Shown: piece after piece, positions 43,233-54,850 of the stretch
Layout of the letters: each line of letters starts with the position of its first letter
Numbering within the stretch: the first letter of the stretch is position 1
The notes under the pieces: generated by a model
Database searches by the model: none
What the model was told of the DNA's origin: nothing
What the model saw: the letters and a program-made list of their open reading frames with translations, nothing else
Assembly (NCBI GenBank): GCA_015698045.1
Contig: BLAL01000278.1
Coordinates: 744,001 to 808,000 of the forward strand
Reading direction: 5' to 3'
Source of the DNA: Rhizophagus clarus
Taxonomy: Eukaryota; Glomeromycota; Glomeromycetes; Glomerales; Glomeraceae
DNA: 64,000 bases
Program-made: the position numbers and the translations under genes

Positions 43233-45752
43233 ATGACACGAAAGAATTTAATGTATATTGCATTATGGCTTTTAATTCAATTATTAGCTGAAATAAATTG
43301 TCAAATGACACCCTATAAGCCGAAACTACGAGAGGGACATACTGTAACGCTTATTGATAATAAATTATATATTTTGGGTCGAGATTTTGATGACAATGCT
43401 GGAAAAGATTTTTTTTATCTCGATGTTTCTGTTCCATCTAACACTCAAAATTTATTATGGAATGATTTATCAAATATTAATATTATTCCTTCGCATTATG
43501 ATTGTACATCCACCCTATAAAAAATAAATGTCCGGAAAATGTTGTCAAAAATGTCTGGAAAATGTCCGGAATAAATCTGATGTGTCCGGAAAATGTCCAC
43601 TTTTTTGGTACATGTCTGACACACTTCTGATACTTAAAATTTTGACATGTCCTAACTTTGTCCAGAATTCGTCCAGTATTTGTTCGGTATAAAATTTTGG
43701 ACAAATTCTGGACAGTTAAACCTGGACAAATTCTGGACATAGTAAAAAAACCAGATAGACAAATTCCGGACATGAAAAGTTCAGGACAAATTCTGGATAC
43801 TATTTCCAAAAAAGGATAAATTAATTTTGTAAAAAAATGCAAAAATCACAAAACTGACATTCAAAATCTTTTCTGTCGTACTAATTAAAATTGCAGAGCA
43901 GGCAAAAATACTATATATTCATGATATAAAAATTTTGGATTAAGGAATAATGATGACCATTTATCCATTGATCATCTTTTATGGCAAAATTTTACGAAAA
44001 TACATTTCTGGACAATTTCAGGACAATTTCCTAATATCCCGAAAATGCAGTGTTTTCGGAACAGTTTCTGGACACACAGTGTCCAGAATTTCCGGACAAT
44101 TATTTAGACAATTATTCCGGACATTTTCTGGACATTATCCGGACACATATTTTTTATAGGGCCATGAAAGGGTGTGCAAATAATAATACGTTATTCTTTT
44201 ACGGAGGGGATAAACATGTTACGGATTTTGTTTATACCTTTAATTCGCAAAGTAATTCATGGAGTATTCCAAAAATAACTGGGGATATTCCTATTAATAA
44301 ATATGAAATGACTGGAATTATTGACCATAAGGGAATCATGTACTTATGGAGTGGGGCGAAAATAGCTGATCGTACTGATGTAGATGATATGCTTATTTTA
44401 GACACAATCAATCTTGTTTGGGGAAAAGGAAATTTAATTGGAGTACCAATTGCGTGAGAATTTTATGGTGCCGCTTTATAATAACATAATCTATATTGGT
44501 AAGCGGGTAATGCCTATATTTTTATTATTTATTCATATTTTTCTATTAACTTATTTATTATTTAGATGGCTATAATGCTAAAAATTACCATTAAATCAGG
44601 TAAATTATTTAAATTATTGTAATATTAGTTAATTTTGCAAACTTGATATACATATACACACAATTAATTATAATAATATTATTTATGTACTGTAGGTCTA
44701 TTTATATAACTGAATTATTTAATTATGAAATAATTTACAATCTAACTTTTTCATTATTAAATATTGATAGACAACTTCAGGAGTAGTACTTCTCAATAGG
44801 GACGGGTTATCTGCTGTTCTTGGTATGTATTTAAACAAAAATATATAATAAAAATTAAAACATTTCATAATATTAAAATATAATAAAATTTCATTCTAAT
44901 AGGATTGGATGGTCAAAGAGTAATAATATTTGGCGGTAGTACTAATTATGGTGTTAAAATAGTTAAAGATTTAATTTATGAATTAAATTTAATTAATTAT
45001 GATTGGCGTATTCCAAAAACACTTGGAAAAATTTCAAAATGTCGGATGTATCACAAAGCAAATGTAATTGGAAAATATATGGTTATATCATTCGGTAAAT
45101 ATTTTTATTTTTTGATTATGAATTAAATTAGCGTAATTAAAATATTTTTATTTTCGATAGGAGAGGATTATGACCAATCAACTGAAGTGATATTTTATTA
45201 CTTGATATTAGTAACGTTGATGAATATATATGGACGAATGAATTTTATCCTTCAACTTCAAGTATAGTACCATCACCATCAGCAATACCATCATTAACTA
45301 GTAAAGTATCAGTATCGTCACCATCAGCGACATCACCACCATCAAGTAATTCTTCAAGTATAGTATCATCACAATCATCACAATTAACATCATCATCACC
45401 AACTGCTATGATTGGTGCAGTTATAGGATCTTTATTTGGTGGTGTTTTATTATCCTTTGTAGGTTTTTATTTATATAGATGGAATAAAAATAAACATGGT
45501 GATAAAAATCCCTATAATAATAATAATAATCAATATCAATATGATCACGGACACGAAATAATGCAACCACCCAACGATGAATATACGATTAATCATCAGC
45601 ATGAAAGTACTCCAGCTTCAGTAATTAATAATAGTGGACAGAAATCAACTCCAACGGCTAACGACGGAAAGTTAACATTACAAGGACTCCAACAAGAGAT
45701 TCAAGATTTAAGACAAATAATTTTACATAATAGTAAACAATCTAAGAAGTAA
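43233..45752 (+). pseudogene. Kelch-repeat single-pass membrane protein gene, broken
   Basis: Exon 1 (43233-44498, split by an element at 43513-44161) begins with a signal peptide (MYIALWLLIQLLAEINCQ) and kelch repeats (REGHTVTLIDNKLYILGRD; ANNNTLFFYGGDKHVTDFVY). Further exons: 44566-44599, a degraded VYLYN exon near 44696, 44771-44822 (TTSGVVLLNRDGLSAVLG), 44903-45094 (LDGQRVIIFGGSTNYGVK), 45161-45752 (Ser/Pro-rich stalk, membrane segment AMIGAVIGSLFGGVLLSFVG, basic YRWNKNKH, cytoplasmic tail with QEIQDLRQIIL). Lesions besides the insertion: TGA at 44455-44457 where relatives have Arg (PIARE), a frameshift near 44478, a one-base loss near 44587, and a shift near 45190. Family role: extracellular kelch propeller proteins of unknown ligand. 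Probably a pseudogene; indel-type sequencing error could explain part. Confidence 0.78.
43513..44161. mobile_element. TIR DNA element (CCCTATAA ends, 3-bp TSD) inside the kelch exon, 649 bp
   Basis: Ends CCCTATAAAAAATAAATGTC and (complemented) CCCTATAAAAAATATGTGTC; 27 of the first 30 bases agree. The flanking CCA (43510-43512, 44162-44164) is a 3-bp duplication. Both arms are packed with TGTCCGGAA/TGTCCAGAATT motifs (more than 15, both orientations), so subterminal binding arrays fill nearly the whole element. It has no transposase; frames seen inside on both strands are repeats of the motif. It shares the CCCTATAA terminus and duplication length with the 1,651 bp element at 3248 but not its interior motifs. 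Removal of the element and one CCA joins HYDCTS to MKGCANN in frame. Confidence 0.87.
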
Positions 45753-46112
45753 TAAATCAAGAAATTAATTCAGTAGTACTTTTTTATAATCGCATGTTTT
45801 AACAATTATAACTTTTAAAGATACAGTAGATACAACTACTTAAAATCATTGATAAGAAAAATTTATCTTGTATTTTGTTTTTTAAACCATCTAATACATA
45901 TGAATTTATTATTAAATATTTAGATTTGATTACAATATTACGATACTCGTAAGTTCAATTATTTATTAGCTATTTATTTCATATTGTGACTATTCAAGTT
46001 GTTTTTCAATAAATTATCTTTCATCTTCATATATTGCGACATTGACTTGTTATATTTAGAAAAGAAAGCCATTGTGTTATTAATATAGTTAGTAAATTAA
46101 ATAAGCAGTATT

Positions 46113-46138
46113 AAGAAAAATTCGCGCGAATTTTTCTT
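46113..46138. repeat. Perfect 26-base palindrome, repeat family member
   Basis: AAGAAAAATTCGC followed at once by its exact complement. Related copies are at 42583-42609 (imperfect) and 49237-49262 (two mismatched positions). A GACTTTGAACTT-like block lies nearby in all three (here near 46170). A structural hairpin or recombination remnant is possible; function unknown. Confidence 0.65.
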
Positions 46139-46385
46139 TATGATCATGGTTTTAATTTATTATTCAGATTTCAGACTTTAAACTTAAAATTAAAAAATTC
46201 GCATGAATTTTTTTAATAGAGAATAAATATTTTTTTTTATAAATTATAAGTTTTTCATTAAATTTTTTATTTGGTTTTTTTCTAAATATCTAGCAATTAA
46301 TATTTCAGTCAAAAATTAATGTTTCTTTTTTATTTTTGCTTATTTATTATAAATAATCTATTCTATTATTAGTTTTTCATTTACT

Positions 46386-46386
<1 letters not shown>

Positions 46387-46481
<95 letters not shown>
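46387..46481. repeat. 95-base T homopolymer
   Basis: Uninterrupted run of T, followed by further T-rich sequence to about 46513. It lies about 640 bases beyond the kelch gene. The exact length may be an assembly estimate. Confidence 0.9.
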
Positions 46482-46700
46482 CTTTTTTTTGGTTTTTTTT
46501 TTTGTTTTTTTTTCCTACTACATGTAAAACTTATTTTTTTTTAAAAAGAGTAGTTATAATTAATAAAAGAATTAATTCTATATACTAATTTAAAATTGAT
46601 ATTAATCTAAATAGAATTTTAAGATCTTACTTCAATTATTCCATATCACTTTTCATTTAACGGTCATTCCTCCAATAAAAAATTTTAAGACCATACTTCA

Positions 46701-47080
46701 AAGTTATGGTTTCCTTTCTATTTTATTTTCCATTAGTAGCTGACTTTTTTTTTCTTCTGTGATTGTTATCTTCAAATTCTTCAAATACATATTTAAACCT
46801 CCAGAGTTTAATGTCTGCTCTATTTCTTCAATTTTACTCCTTTTACAAGAATATGATGATTCACAAGGAGATATGATTTTTGTTATATATATATATATGT
46901 ATGTATATATATAGTAAATGTTCTTTAATTGCATAATATTAAAAAGGTTCTTTTCACCGCCGTATGATGGCTCTTAAGATCTTTGATGCCTTTCACAGAT
47001 AGGATTTTGAGAAATAATAATGTTGATTTCTTTTGCCAAATGATTTGTCATTCTGGCTCCATGTTTTCCAATTAGTTGAT
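46701..47080 (-). pseudogene. Unrecognised decayed coding sequence
   Basis: The minus strand reads LIGKHGARMTNHLAKEINI and SQNPICERHQRS, a stop, EPSYGGEKNLFNIMQLKN, an insertion-like ATA/TAC microsatellite, then PCESSYSCKRSKIEEIEQT, LNSGGLNMYLKNLKITITEE and a basic end, in one frame with a single stop. Composition is protein-like with acidic/basic coiled character at the end. No family recognised; the microsatellite could be an intron remnant. Confidence 0.4.
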
Positions 47081-47487
47081 TAATTGATTGATTGATTATA
47101 CGGCTGAAAATTTTCTTTGAAATGATCTACACTTGATAAGTCCGAAATTTGGACATGTGGAGAAAATGTATTATAAATCTTTTAATACATTTTTTTTTAC
47201 GAATAGAGCAGTATAACTTTTCTAGGTTTTAAGACTTCTAAAATAAAGAATTTTATTAGAAAAATGATTAAATTAATAAATAAATAATCAAAGAATTAGT
47301 AAATACTAGTTTAGCATACCTTTTGTTCATTAAGCATGGTTTGAATGGATTGACCGTATTTTGATTTGTATGTCACCTGATCATTTTGTTGTATAACGTC
47401 ATATCCGAATAAAAAAAAATCCACCCATAGTCCCATAAATATATATGATATAAAGAATAAAATAAAGATAAAATAAAGAAAGTGAAT

Positions 47488-48250
47488 GTACCAAACAAAG
47501 TTATTAAGGTGAGGATGGCACAAAGGAATGATAAGGAAATAGTAAAAATAGTAGTTCAGAGCCGAATTAGTTAAAACCGCATGGGATGAACTATCGTTTA
47601 AAGATTAACGACTGAACTATTGGGATATGAAAAAAGGGTAAGGGTTTGATAATTTAGATATAATAATAATAAAAATATATGATAAAAAAAGAAAATTTAT
47701 AAACTAATGTAAAAGAAAAAAAACGAATAAAAAAGATTTTATTGTAAGAAAGGGAAAGGGATAAGAAAAATAGAAATAATAAAAAATAAGGAAAAATGTA
47801 CCAAATGAATAGTTATTAAGGTAAGAATGGTACAAAGGAATGATAAGGAGATGATAAAAGTTGTAGTTCAGAGCCGAATTGGTTAAAACCGCATGGGATG
47901 AACTGTCATTTAAAGATTAATGACTGAACTATTTGGATATGAAAAAAGGGATAGGATTTAACGATTTAGATAAATTTATAAAGAAAATTATAAAAGGAAA
48001 TTATTATCAAAGAAAAAACGAATAAAAAGTAGATTATAAGAAAAAGAAAGGGTAATAGGAAAAATAAAAAATGTAAAATATGTTTGAAATGTACCAAATA
48101 AGTTATTAAGGTGAGAATGGTACAAAGGAATGATTAGGAATTAATAAAAGTAGTAGTTCAGAGCCAGGTTGGTTAAAACCGCACGGGATGAACTGTCATT
48201 TAAAGATTAATGACTGAACTATTAGGGTATAAAAAAAGGATAAGGATTTA
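47488..48250. repeat. Tandem triplet of conserved ~165 bp cores; possible structured RNA
   Basis: Three copies of a core start with GTACCAAA at 47488, 47798 and 48091 (spacing 310 and 293) and end near 47660, 47972 and 48250. The cores are about 90% alike while the 130-base spacers have diverged. Inside each core AGTTCAGAGCC and GGGATGAACT can pair (AGTTCA/TGAACT), and next to it a hairpin TCGTT/AACGA with loop TAAAGATT in copy 1 becomes TCATT/AATGA in copies 2 and 3, one compensatory change. On the minus strand the same bases can be read as SLNDSSSHAVLTNSALNY with partly synonymous changes, so a coding origin is an alternative, though copy 3 has a stop in that frame. Confidence 0.7.
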
Positions 48251-49920
48251 AGGTGTAAACCATGAACATTAAATTTACGTATATAAGAAAGTAATATATT
48301 CTATTATAAATATGAATAGTTAAATCAAAAGAAGTTAGCAAAAAAATAGGGAGAAAATCAAGCAAAAGAATAGGAATAAATTTCAATAAAGTTAAAAATG
48401 AAAATACGATTATGTCAGAAAAGTAATAAAAAAAAGTAAAAAGAAAAATAAAAGAGAAGAGAGAAGTTAAAAGAAAAAATAAAATTTGAGGATCACTGCT
48501 CACAATTGGAGAAAAGCACTTATTAAGAGAGATTTCAACTAAAGGAGAACGTACGAAATTGGGGCAAAGATTAAAAGACATTTTGAAAGAAATTTAAAAA
48601 GATAATAATTTGTTAAAAGATTTTTTTAAAAAAAAAAAAAAAAATAAAAAAATATCTATATTTATAGAATTTTAAAACAGTATAGTAATAATATTATAAT
48701 AAGATATTATTACAATATTTACTATTGCATATATTTTTTTACTATATATGAGTCATTTATTATTCTTGTTAGTAGTTATTACTAGATATTTTTACAATCG
48801 ATTACTCATAATCTTTAAAACCTTTTTAAAATTATGTCAAATTATAAATTTTACATTTAATACTAAGTGTTATAAATTATGAGTAATTGTGAGATTTATC
48901 AGTCGTGTATTTTATAAAGAATTGGTCGCGTTGTTATGATCATCTATAATAATCACATGACATCATATTTAAATTATGGCTCATGACTCATTTATCACAT
49001 CAAAACATCAAAAGTATCAAATTTATGGAATATAAATTTAAATCACATGACATATTGTATAAAAATTATGACTCATTTATCTTGTATTTGGAAATTATCA
49101 AAATATTAAAATTAGCGTCAAACTTATGTCACGTATTTGTTTTTTACAGATTATTACTCTAACGATTATTAATCTTTTGACAAATTTAAGTTGTGATTGT
49201 TAAGAAAAATTTGTAAAGTTCAAAGTCCGATCAATAAAGAAAAATTCGTGCAAATTTTTCTTGATACTGCTTATTTAATTTATAAACTAAATTGGATTAT
49301 AAATAGTTTTCATTACAGTTAGATTAATCATGTTGATATACTTTTTAATATAAAAATAAACGTTTAATTTAAAAAAACAATTCTAGTATAACAATTTAAC
49401 AAAAAAGGTTATAGTCATGAAATTTATTGGATAGGAATCATAAGAAATTATTTTAAAGAATGGCATTCGAATGCCTTCCTTATGATAATTAATAAAAAAT
49501 AATCATAGTCTCAAAAGTTTATTGATTCTTTTTAAGTCCAATGTAAAATATACTTATTTTTAACTACATATTTTTTTGTTTAATATACTTTTTTGAGTTT
49601 ATTGAGTTTAATATATTTTTGAGTTTAATATATATATATTTTAATGAACCTTTTTGTTAAGTTTAATATATAAAAAAATTAGTTAACTAAAATTTAGTCT
49701 AATATGTGTCTTAATACTGTATATAAACTACTTTCGCTTGTTTTGGAGTCGTGTTTCACTTTATCTAATTTACATCATACTCATATTAGATGCAATTATA
49801 GTAAATTAAACAAAATCTTTTTGCAACTGTCAAATAAAAGAAATGAAGACACGACTGCGAGCAAAATGATAATGAACTTGATGAATCAGCCAAATATAAT
49901 AACCTTTATATAGAAAGTTT
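48251..49920. other. Gene-free stretch with one palindromic repeat
   Basis: A 119-codon minus-strand frame (48222-48581, MSFNLCPNFVRSPLVEISLN, then low-complexity hydrophobic) ends in the third tandem core and has no recognised family; not called as a gene. A near-palindromic 26-base repeat is at 49237-49262. The rest holds nothing recognisable. Confidence 0.4.
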
Positions 49921-50095
49921 ATTTATATGATACAATTAACATTAATTAATATATAAAAAAAGTTTATATAAATTATCTAATCAAATATGAAATAATTTAT
50001 AATTATTATTTTTTTATTAAATATAGATAACTCCAGGAGTAATACCTGCCGGTAGGTATGGTTTTGATATCATTCTTGGTATGTATTTAACAGAA
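49921..50095 (+). pseudogene. Kelch gene relic: one exon with flanking introns
   Basis: ITPGVIPAGRYGFDIILG with an AG acceptor before it and a GTATG donor after it (about 50024-50082) matches exon 44771-44822 of the kelch gene, and the preceding intron sequence (49930-50023) also aligns with 44650-44770. No other exon of this copy was recognised nearby. A partial duplicate of the neighbouring kelch gene. Confidence 0.6.
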
Positions 50096-50989
50096 ATAAA
50101 TGATAATTAAAGAATTTCATATTAAACAAGAGGCCATTTTCCATGGGGAGCCGGGGAGTTACCCACGGTTATTTACACTTGTTTGTATGTGCATGTTCTG
50201 AGTTTTTTGACATATGGATCCTTGACTCGTTCTCAAAATTACTTAAGAATCCTTAATCCTTTAAATTTAAAAATCCTTGAGGATTCTTTTAAAATCCTAA
50301 GGCATTTTAAGCTTGTTATCTCTAAGGATCTCAATTTAATTTTTAAGCTAATAGGTAGCTGATTTTGGTCGATTGGTAAGATTGATCAGAGGATATTTAT
50401 GACTATCAGACAAAATTGACCTCTGGACGAAATTGACTTGAATTTTGGGAGGGAAGAAAGGAGTGAGTGGGAAAGCAGTAAGTTTCATGGTTTATTTAAA
50501 TAGTTATTTAGCCAACACTTGTAACAACACCAAGGGAGGCAGTAATATTGGTGTGACCCTATCCGCTTCTTAGTAAATAGATCCCTTTATGATTTTCTGT
50601 GATAAACGTTATTTTTGTAATTTTCTATATACTGATTGCTGTCTTTTTATTTATTTATTTATCTATTTATTGAGGGTCGGGTAATCGATATATACATATA
50701 ATAGAAAAAAAGATAAAACAAAAAAAATCTAATTTAAAATTAATCACATAACGACCTAACCCAAGCCTAAACCCTGGCCACGACACCGATGCTGGATAAA
50801 TGAACCAAACAAAGAACCTTATACAAGGGTCTTTGTGAGAAAGAAGCAAAGTAAGGAATTAATTAAAAGAACTCATAGACCACCCAAAAAATAAAATTGA
50901 ATCTAAACTAAATGGGAGATAATACTCCCTATTAACTAAGTGGTTATACCACGGTCTACTATGCAGCAGAAAATTGGAACTAGTCGCGA
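50096..50989. other. Stretch upstream of the LINE
   Basis: No coding feature supported. It may include the 5' part of the retroelement (the GC content is slightly higher around 50740-50830), but no motif allows this to be placed. Confidence 0.3.
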
Positions 50990-53900
50990 TAATAAACGCG
51001 ACTCTTTTGATAGGAATCGACTACGGCAAAATCATTTCTCCCCTTTTATGGTGTATTTACTATGATCCATTCCTTTGCGAAATTGAATAACTGAAACTTG
51101 GCTATTCGTTATTCCATTCCTATCAGAAGAATCTATATTCACTTCAGCTTACGATTGAATAATATATTTTATCGTCATTAGCTTTCATGGATGATTCTTC
51201 TTGGATTGCTCTTTCCCAATCATCACTTGAACATATTTTGGCTGTAACTGATTCATTTAATATGCTTAATGATATTAAAGTCAGAATTCCTTTATCATAT
51301 TCCATGTTAACAATATCAGGATATTATCAATCTACAATTTGGATCTTCTATTGTAACTATATGTCTGGCTCATCATACTAAATCAGTTCGTTATTTAGGA
51401 GTGTGGGATAACCTAGCCAGAGCTCATCGTTTTGTTATTGCTCAAGCAAAGGATGAAGTTTTATCATTATATAGTAAACTTCGTAGCAAACGTGTTACTG
51501 ATAAACAATTGCTTTATTTATTCAATATTGTTATTATCCCTATGTAGAGTGGAATATCATTCTCAATTAACGTTCTTATCGAAATCTGATTGTAACAACA
51601 TTATGATTCCTTTTAGAAAACTTTTTAAATACAAATTACAAATGGCTATTTCCATGCAGAATTTAATTTTAGAAAATAATTTTATTTATAATTTTAGAAA
51701 TTTATGGGAGGTTCAGAAACAATCTAAAATTAATAACTTTATTCTTTAAATTAACGATCAAGGTCTTTTAGGCTGAATTACAAAATTTCATTTGTTTATT
51801 TTACAACATCATGAATGGCTTCACGAATTCCCTTTAATTTTTTAGCCCTATAACAATATTAAAAAAAGACATTGCCTTCACTCTTTTAGCTTCTACTCTT
51901 TCGTTATATAAAATGAATAATTTTACCTTTAGTGTTTCTTCGTCTTTTTGCAATCCTATTTTAGAAGAATATTTTCCTTTAATATCTATTTTACCTTTAT
52001 CTGATTTTGTTCGTTTTTGACTCTTTTTTATTAAACATAATTTAATGTTCCTTGACTAACTGATTTCTGTTAGTGGTTCACATTTCTTAAACTATTATTC
52101 TTTTGTTAGACGATCTTTTATGGCTTACCATATCCCAAGACGTACCTGATAACGTTCTCCCTTATAGTTCCACTCTGTTGAACAATTAAGTAATATTAGA
52201 TTTTTCCACACGACTTTTGAAATCCTAATTTATGTCTCCTTACTCAATTCACTTAAAAGGAATTCCTTTAACATTTTCCCAGATTGACCATACATGAGTC
52301 AAAGAATGGGTTTATATTTGGTCCCCTTTGCTTTTACAAACCGTCTTTGGACATATAAAAAATTGTTACATACTAATTCCGTTTTTATACAACATTGGAT
52401 TTTAGATCCTGTTTCTTCTACTTTTAATTTACCCATTTTTAACCCGTGTTCTGGTTGTTCTTTAGATCAATTTTCTTTGGGTGTACCTTGTTCTTTTCTA
52501 GCGCCTATTCATTTGGTGTTAAGTATTCCTTTACATAAAAAACTTTCTGATTTTAAATGACAATTTAATTTACCCTTATGTAAATATTCTTCTGTTGCGC
52601 GTCTACATTATGACTTTATATTAGGAATTAATCAATTTTCTATTCCTTTTCCCTCTATTGTTTCTTTACCTTCTAATCTTTTTTTTCGATTTCTTGAACA
52701 AGGTCCTATTAGAAATAAATTATTTATTTTTAATCACAATTATCTTCTTCTTTTCTATTAGAATTTTATACTGATGGTTCTGTCATTGATCTTTCTCGAG
52801 AATCGTATTCTATGACCTTTGCATTTTCGCAAACCCATTCTTTAGCGCCTTTAATTCATTATTCAACTTCTATTGATAATTGGCCTTAATCCTTTAAAGC
52901 GAAACTTTCTGCTATTTTTATTGTTTTCCTTTAGTTCCTTCACATTCTTTGGTTACTATTTATACTGACAGCCAATCTATTATTGACAGATTTAATTTTC
53001 TTTCTTCGCTGACTACATTGACTGCTCGACACCTTTTCAAAGGTTCTTCTTGCAACTCTTTATAGATAATTGTTTTTGACATTTTGTCACTTTCCCACAT
53101 CTCTTTATCTTTGTTAAAAGTCAAAGCTCATTCCAATGACATCAATAATAACTTTGTTGATTTCTTAGCTTATTCTTTTCATGCTTTGAATTCTTTACCT
53201 GTTCGTTTTAATTTGAACTTTGATTCTATTCCTTGTTTTCCTTTATAGATGAATATCCCTGCTGTTAAACTTAATGTTTGCCAATTTATTACTAATTTAT
53301 CTAGGAATCTTGGTCTCAAAAAATTTTTTTTTCTCTCTTAGAGCACTCATTATATTTCTTTGGATATACATTGGGAATCGACTTTCTTTATCCTCTCTGA
53401 TGACGAAGTCTTATCTGTGATTACCTTTTATCCTCTTTAGAAAAGCTCATCGGATAAAACATTTGTTAAAAAACAACCTACTGTCAAACATATTAAATTA
53501 CGTCATTCTGACTTATACGCTGGCTGGAATTGCCTAGTTTGACCTTCTTGAAACTTTTTCTCATATCTGGCAATGCCAAAACCATCAATCTCTCCTTCGT
53601 ACTATTATTTTCAATTTGAAGAAAAAATTGGTTTCTTTGGTTAATCAACATCGATCTATTAACTTCCCCAAGTTCCCGACTTGTCACTTGAACCATCCTT
53701 CCTTATGGTCTCTAGCTGTCCAGGATGGTTCTTTCAATTTTGTGGATCAAGTTAAAGGCGTTATTCCTTGTTTTTTATTTGATACTTTTGATTCTTTTGT
53801 TGATAGTAATATTATTACTTTTTCCATTTTGTCTATTTTTATTATTGAGTATATTTATTCCTCTTTTATGTTCACTATTTGGAATCCACGATGTGAAAGA

Positions 53901-54337
53901 AAGAATGATGTTGGATGAATTTCATGCTGGTATCACTCGTTTGTCCAAACACAGGAAATGTAATCGATCTAGTTTACCCCCTATTCCCAGCTCTTATTCT
54001 ACTTCATTTGTTCCCATATAATTATAGCGTTGATAAATTTATTAGTTTTGGGGTAATTGGTTATCTTTTTATTCAAATTTTCTTTAAATGGTTAATTATG
54101 GCATTATTATCCTTTCGAGGCCAGTGACGTGTATTTTGCTTAATACATTCAGTTGGCGTCAGCATGGGTGATTGTAATGTCAAGGTTGAATTCGTTAGTC
54201 TAGTTTAATTTATTTTATTCTTAGATTAGGGAGTTATATATTCTTTTTTTATTTTTTTGTTTGTTTCTTTACTTTTGTATTGATTCTTTGTTTCGTTAAT
54301 AAAGTGAATATGAACCTTAAAAAAAAAAAAAAAAAAA
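50990..54337 (+). mobile_element. Degenerate LINE retrotransposon with RT and RNase H remnants
   Basis: Plus-strand fragments in order: FSPLLWCIYYDPFLC (about 51030-51080), RT catalytic box FMDDSSWIA (about 51184-51210) followed by LSQSSLEHILAVTDSFNMLNDIKV, a VRYLGVW-like segment (about 51390), then KDEVLSLYSKLRSKRVTDKQ and VEYHSQLTFLSKSDCN. An RNase H domain follows: EFYTDGS (about 52760), FKAKLSAIF, IYTDSQSIIDRF (about 52955) and a KAHSND.NN..D block (about 53120-53160). The element ends AATAAAGTGAATATGAACCTT plus a poly(A) of about 19 (54319-54337). Dozens of stops and frameshifts show it is dead, and the 5' part is missing or unrecognisable. Insertion flanks could not be defined. Confidence 0.78.
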
Positions 54338-54727
54338 TCTTCTTAATTATAAAAAATAGTTTTGAAATATTTTTTTACACTATTTTCATTATTTTTACGA
54401 TCTATAAAATTGATTTCTTTAAACCGTTATATTCCTTTTAACGACACTTATATATATTTAAATAAATCAAATGCTTTTTGGCAAGTTCTTCGTTATTAAA
54501 TTTATTCATAATAAAATAAATTAAATTTTTACTTCTTTAAAATAGATTTCTTTCTTTATTGTAAATCTTATAATTATAGTGAATCTGTATAATACAATAA
54601 AAAAAAAATCATAAATCTAATACTGTTATTGTATTTGTTTTACATGATAATAAATAAAGATTTAATCTTATTATTAATTTAATGCATAAAATTGTTAATA
54701 ATAAAATTAATGTAAAAAAAACAGTAA
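54338..54727. other. Gene-free stretch
   Basis: AT-rich, nothing recognised. Confidence 0.4.
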
Positions 54728-54850
54728 TAATGGGTTTTGGAATTTCATGGACATCTTTTTGATAATTATTTATATATTCTTAAATATTGGTTATGATAAT
54801 TATTTTATTTACGTAGTTTGTAGAATTAATTTAACATTTTTAAAAGTATG
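54728..54850 (+). pseudogene. C-terminal fragment of the multi-pass membrane family
   Basis: Plus strand reads GFWNFMDIFLIIIYIFLN, then GYDNYFIYVVCRINLTFLK, matching the last 45 residues of copy C (WFRNVMELFLIIIIYQFL, NNFIYVVCRINIKL). There is a one-base shift near 54756. No other part of the gene is found within 1 kb. It lies 30 kb from the main cluster and is a sixth trace of the family. Confidence 0.7.

Larger units (their letters stand above)
45753..46700. other. Intergenic stretch with palindrome and T tract
   Basis: No gene seen. It contains the 26-base palindrome (46113-46138) and the 95-base T run (46387-46481). Confidence 0.45.

Noticed and set aside
43483-43842. 119-codon minus-strand frame in the kelch-gene element
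   Set aside because: It is a translation of the repeated TGTCCGGAA-type motif within a transposon; no independent coding signal.
48222-48581. 119-codon minus-strand frame as a membrane protein gene
   Set aside because: Low-complexity F/L/I sequence that runs into the tandem repeat; no family, no splice support.
53493-54127. Four overlapping small frames as separate genes
   Set aside because: They are fragments or shadows of the degenerate LINE 3' part.
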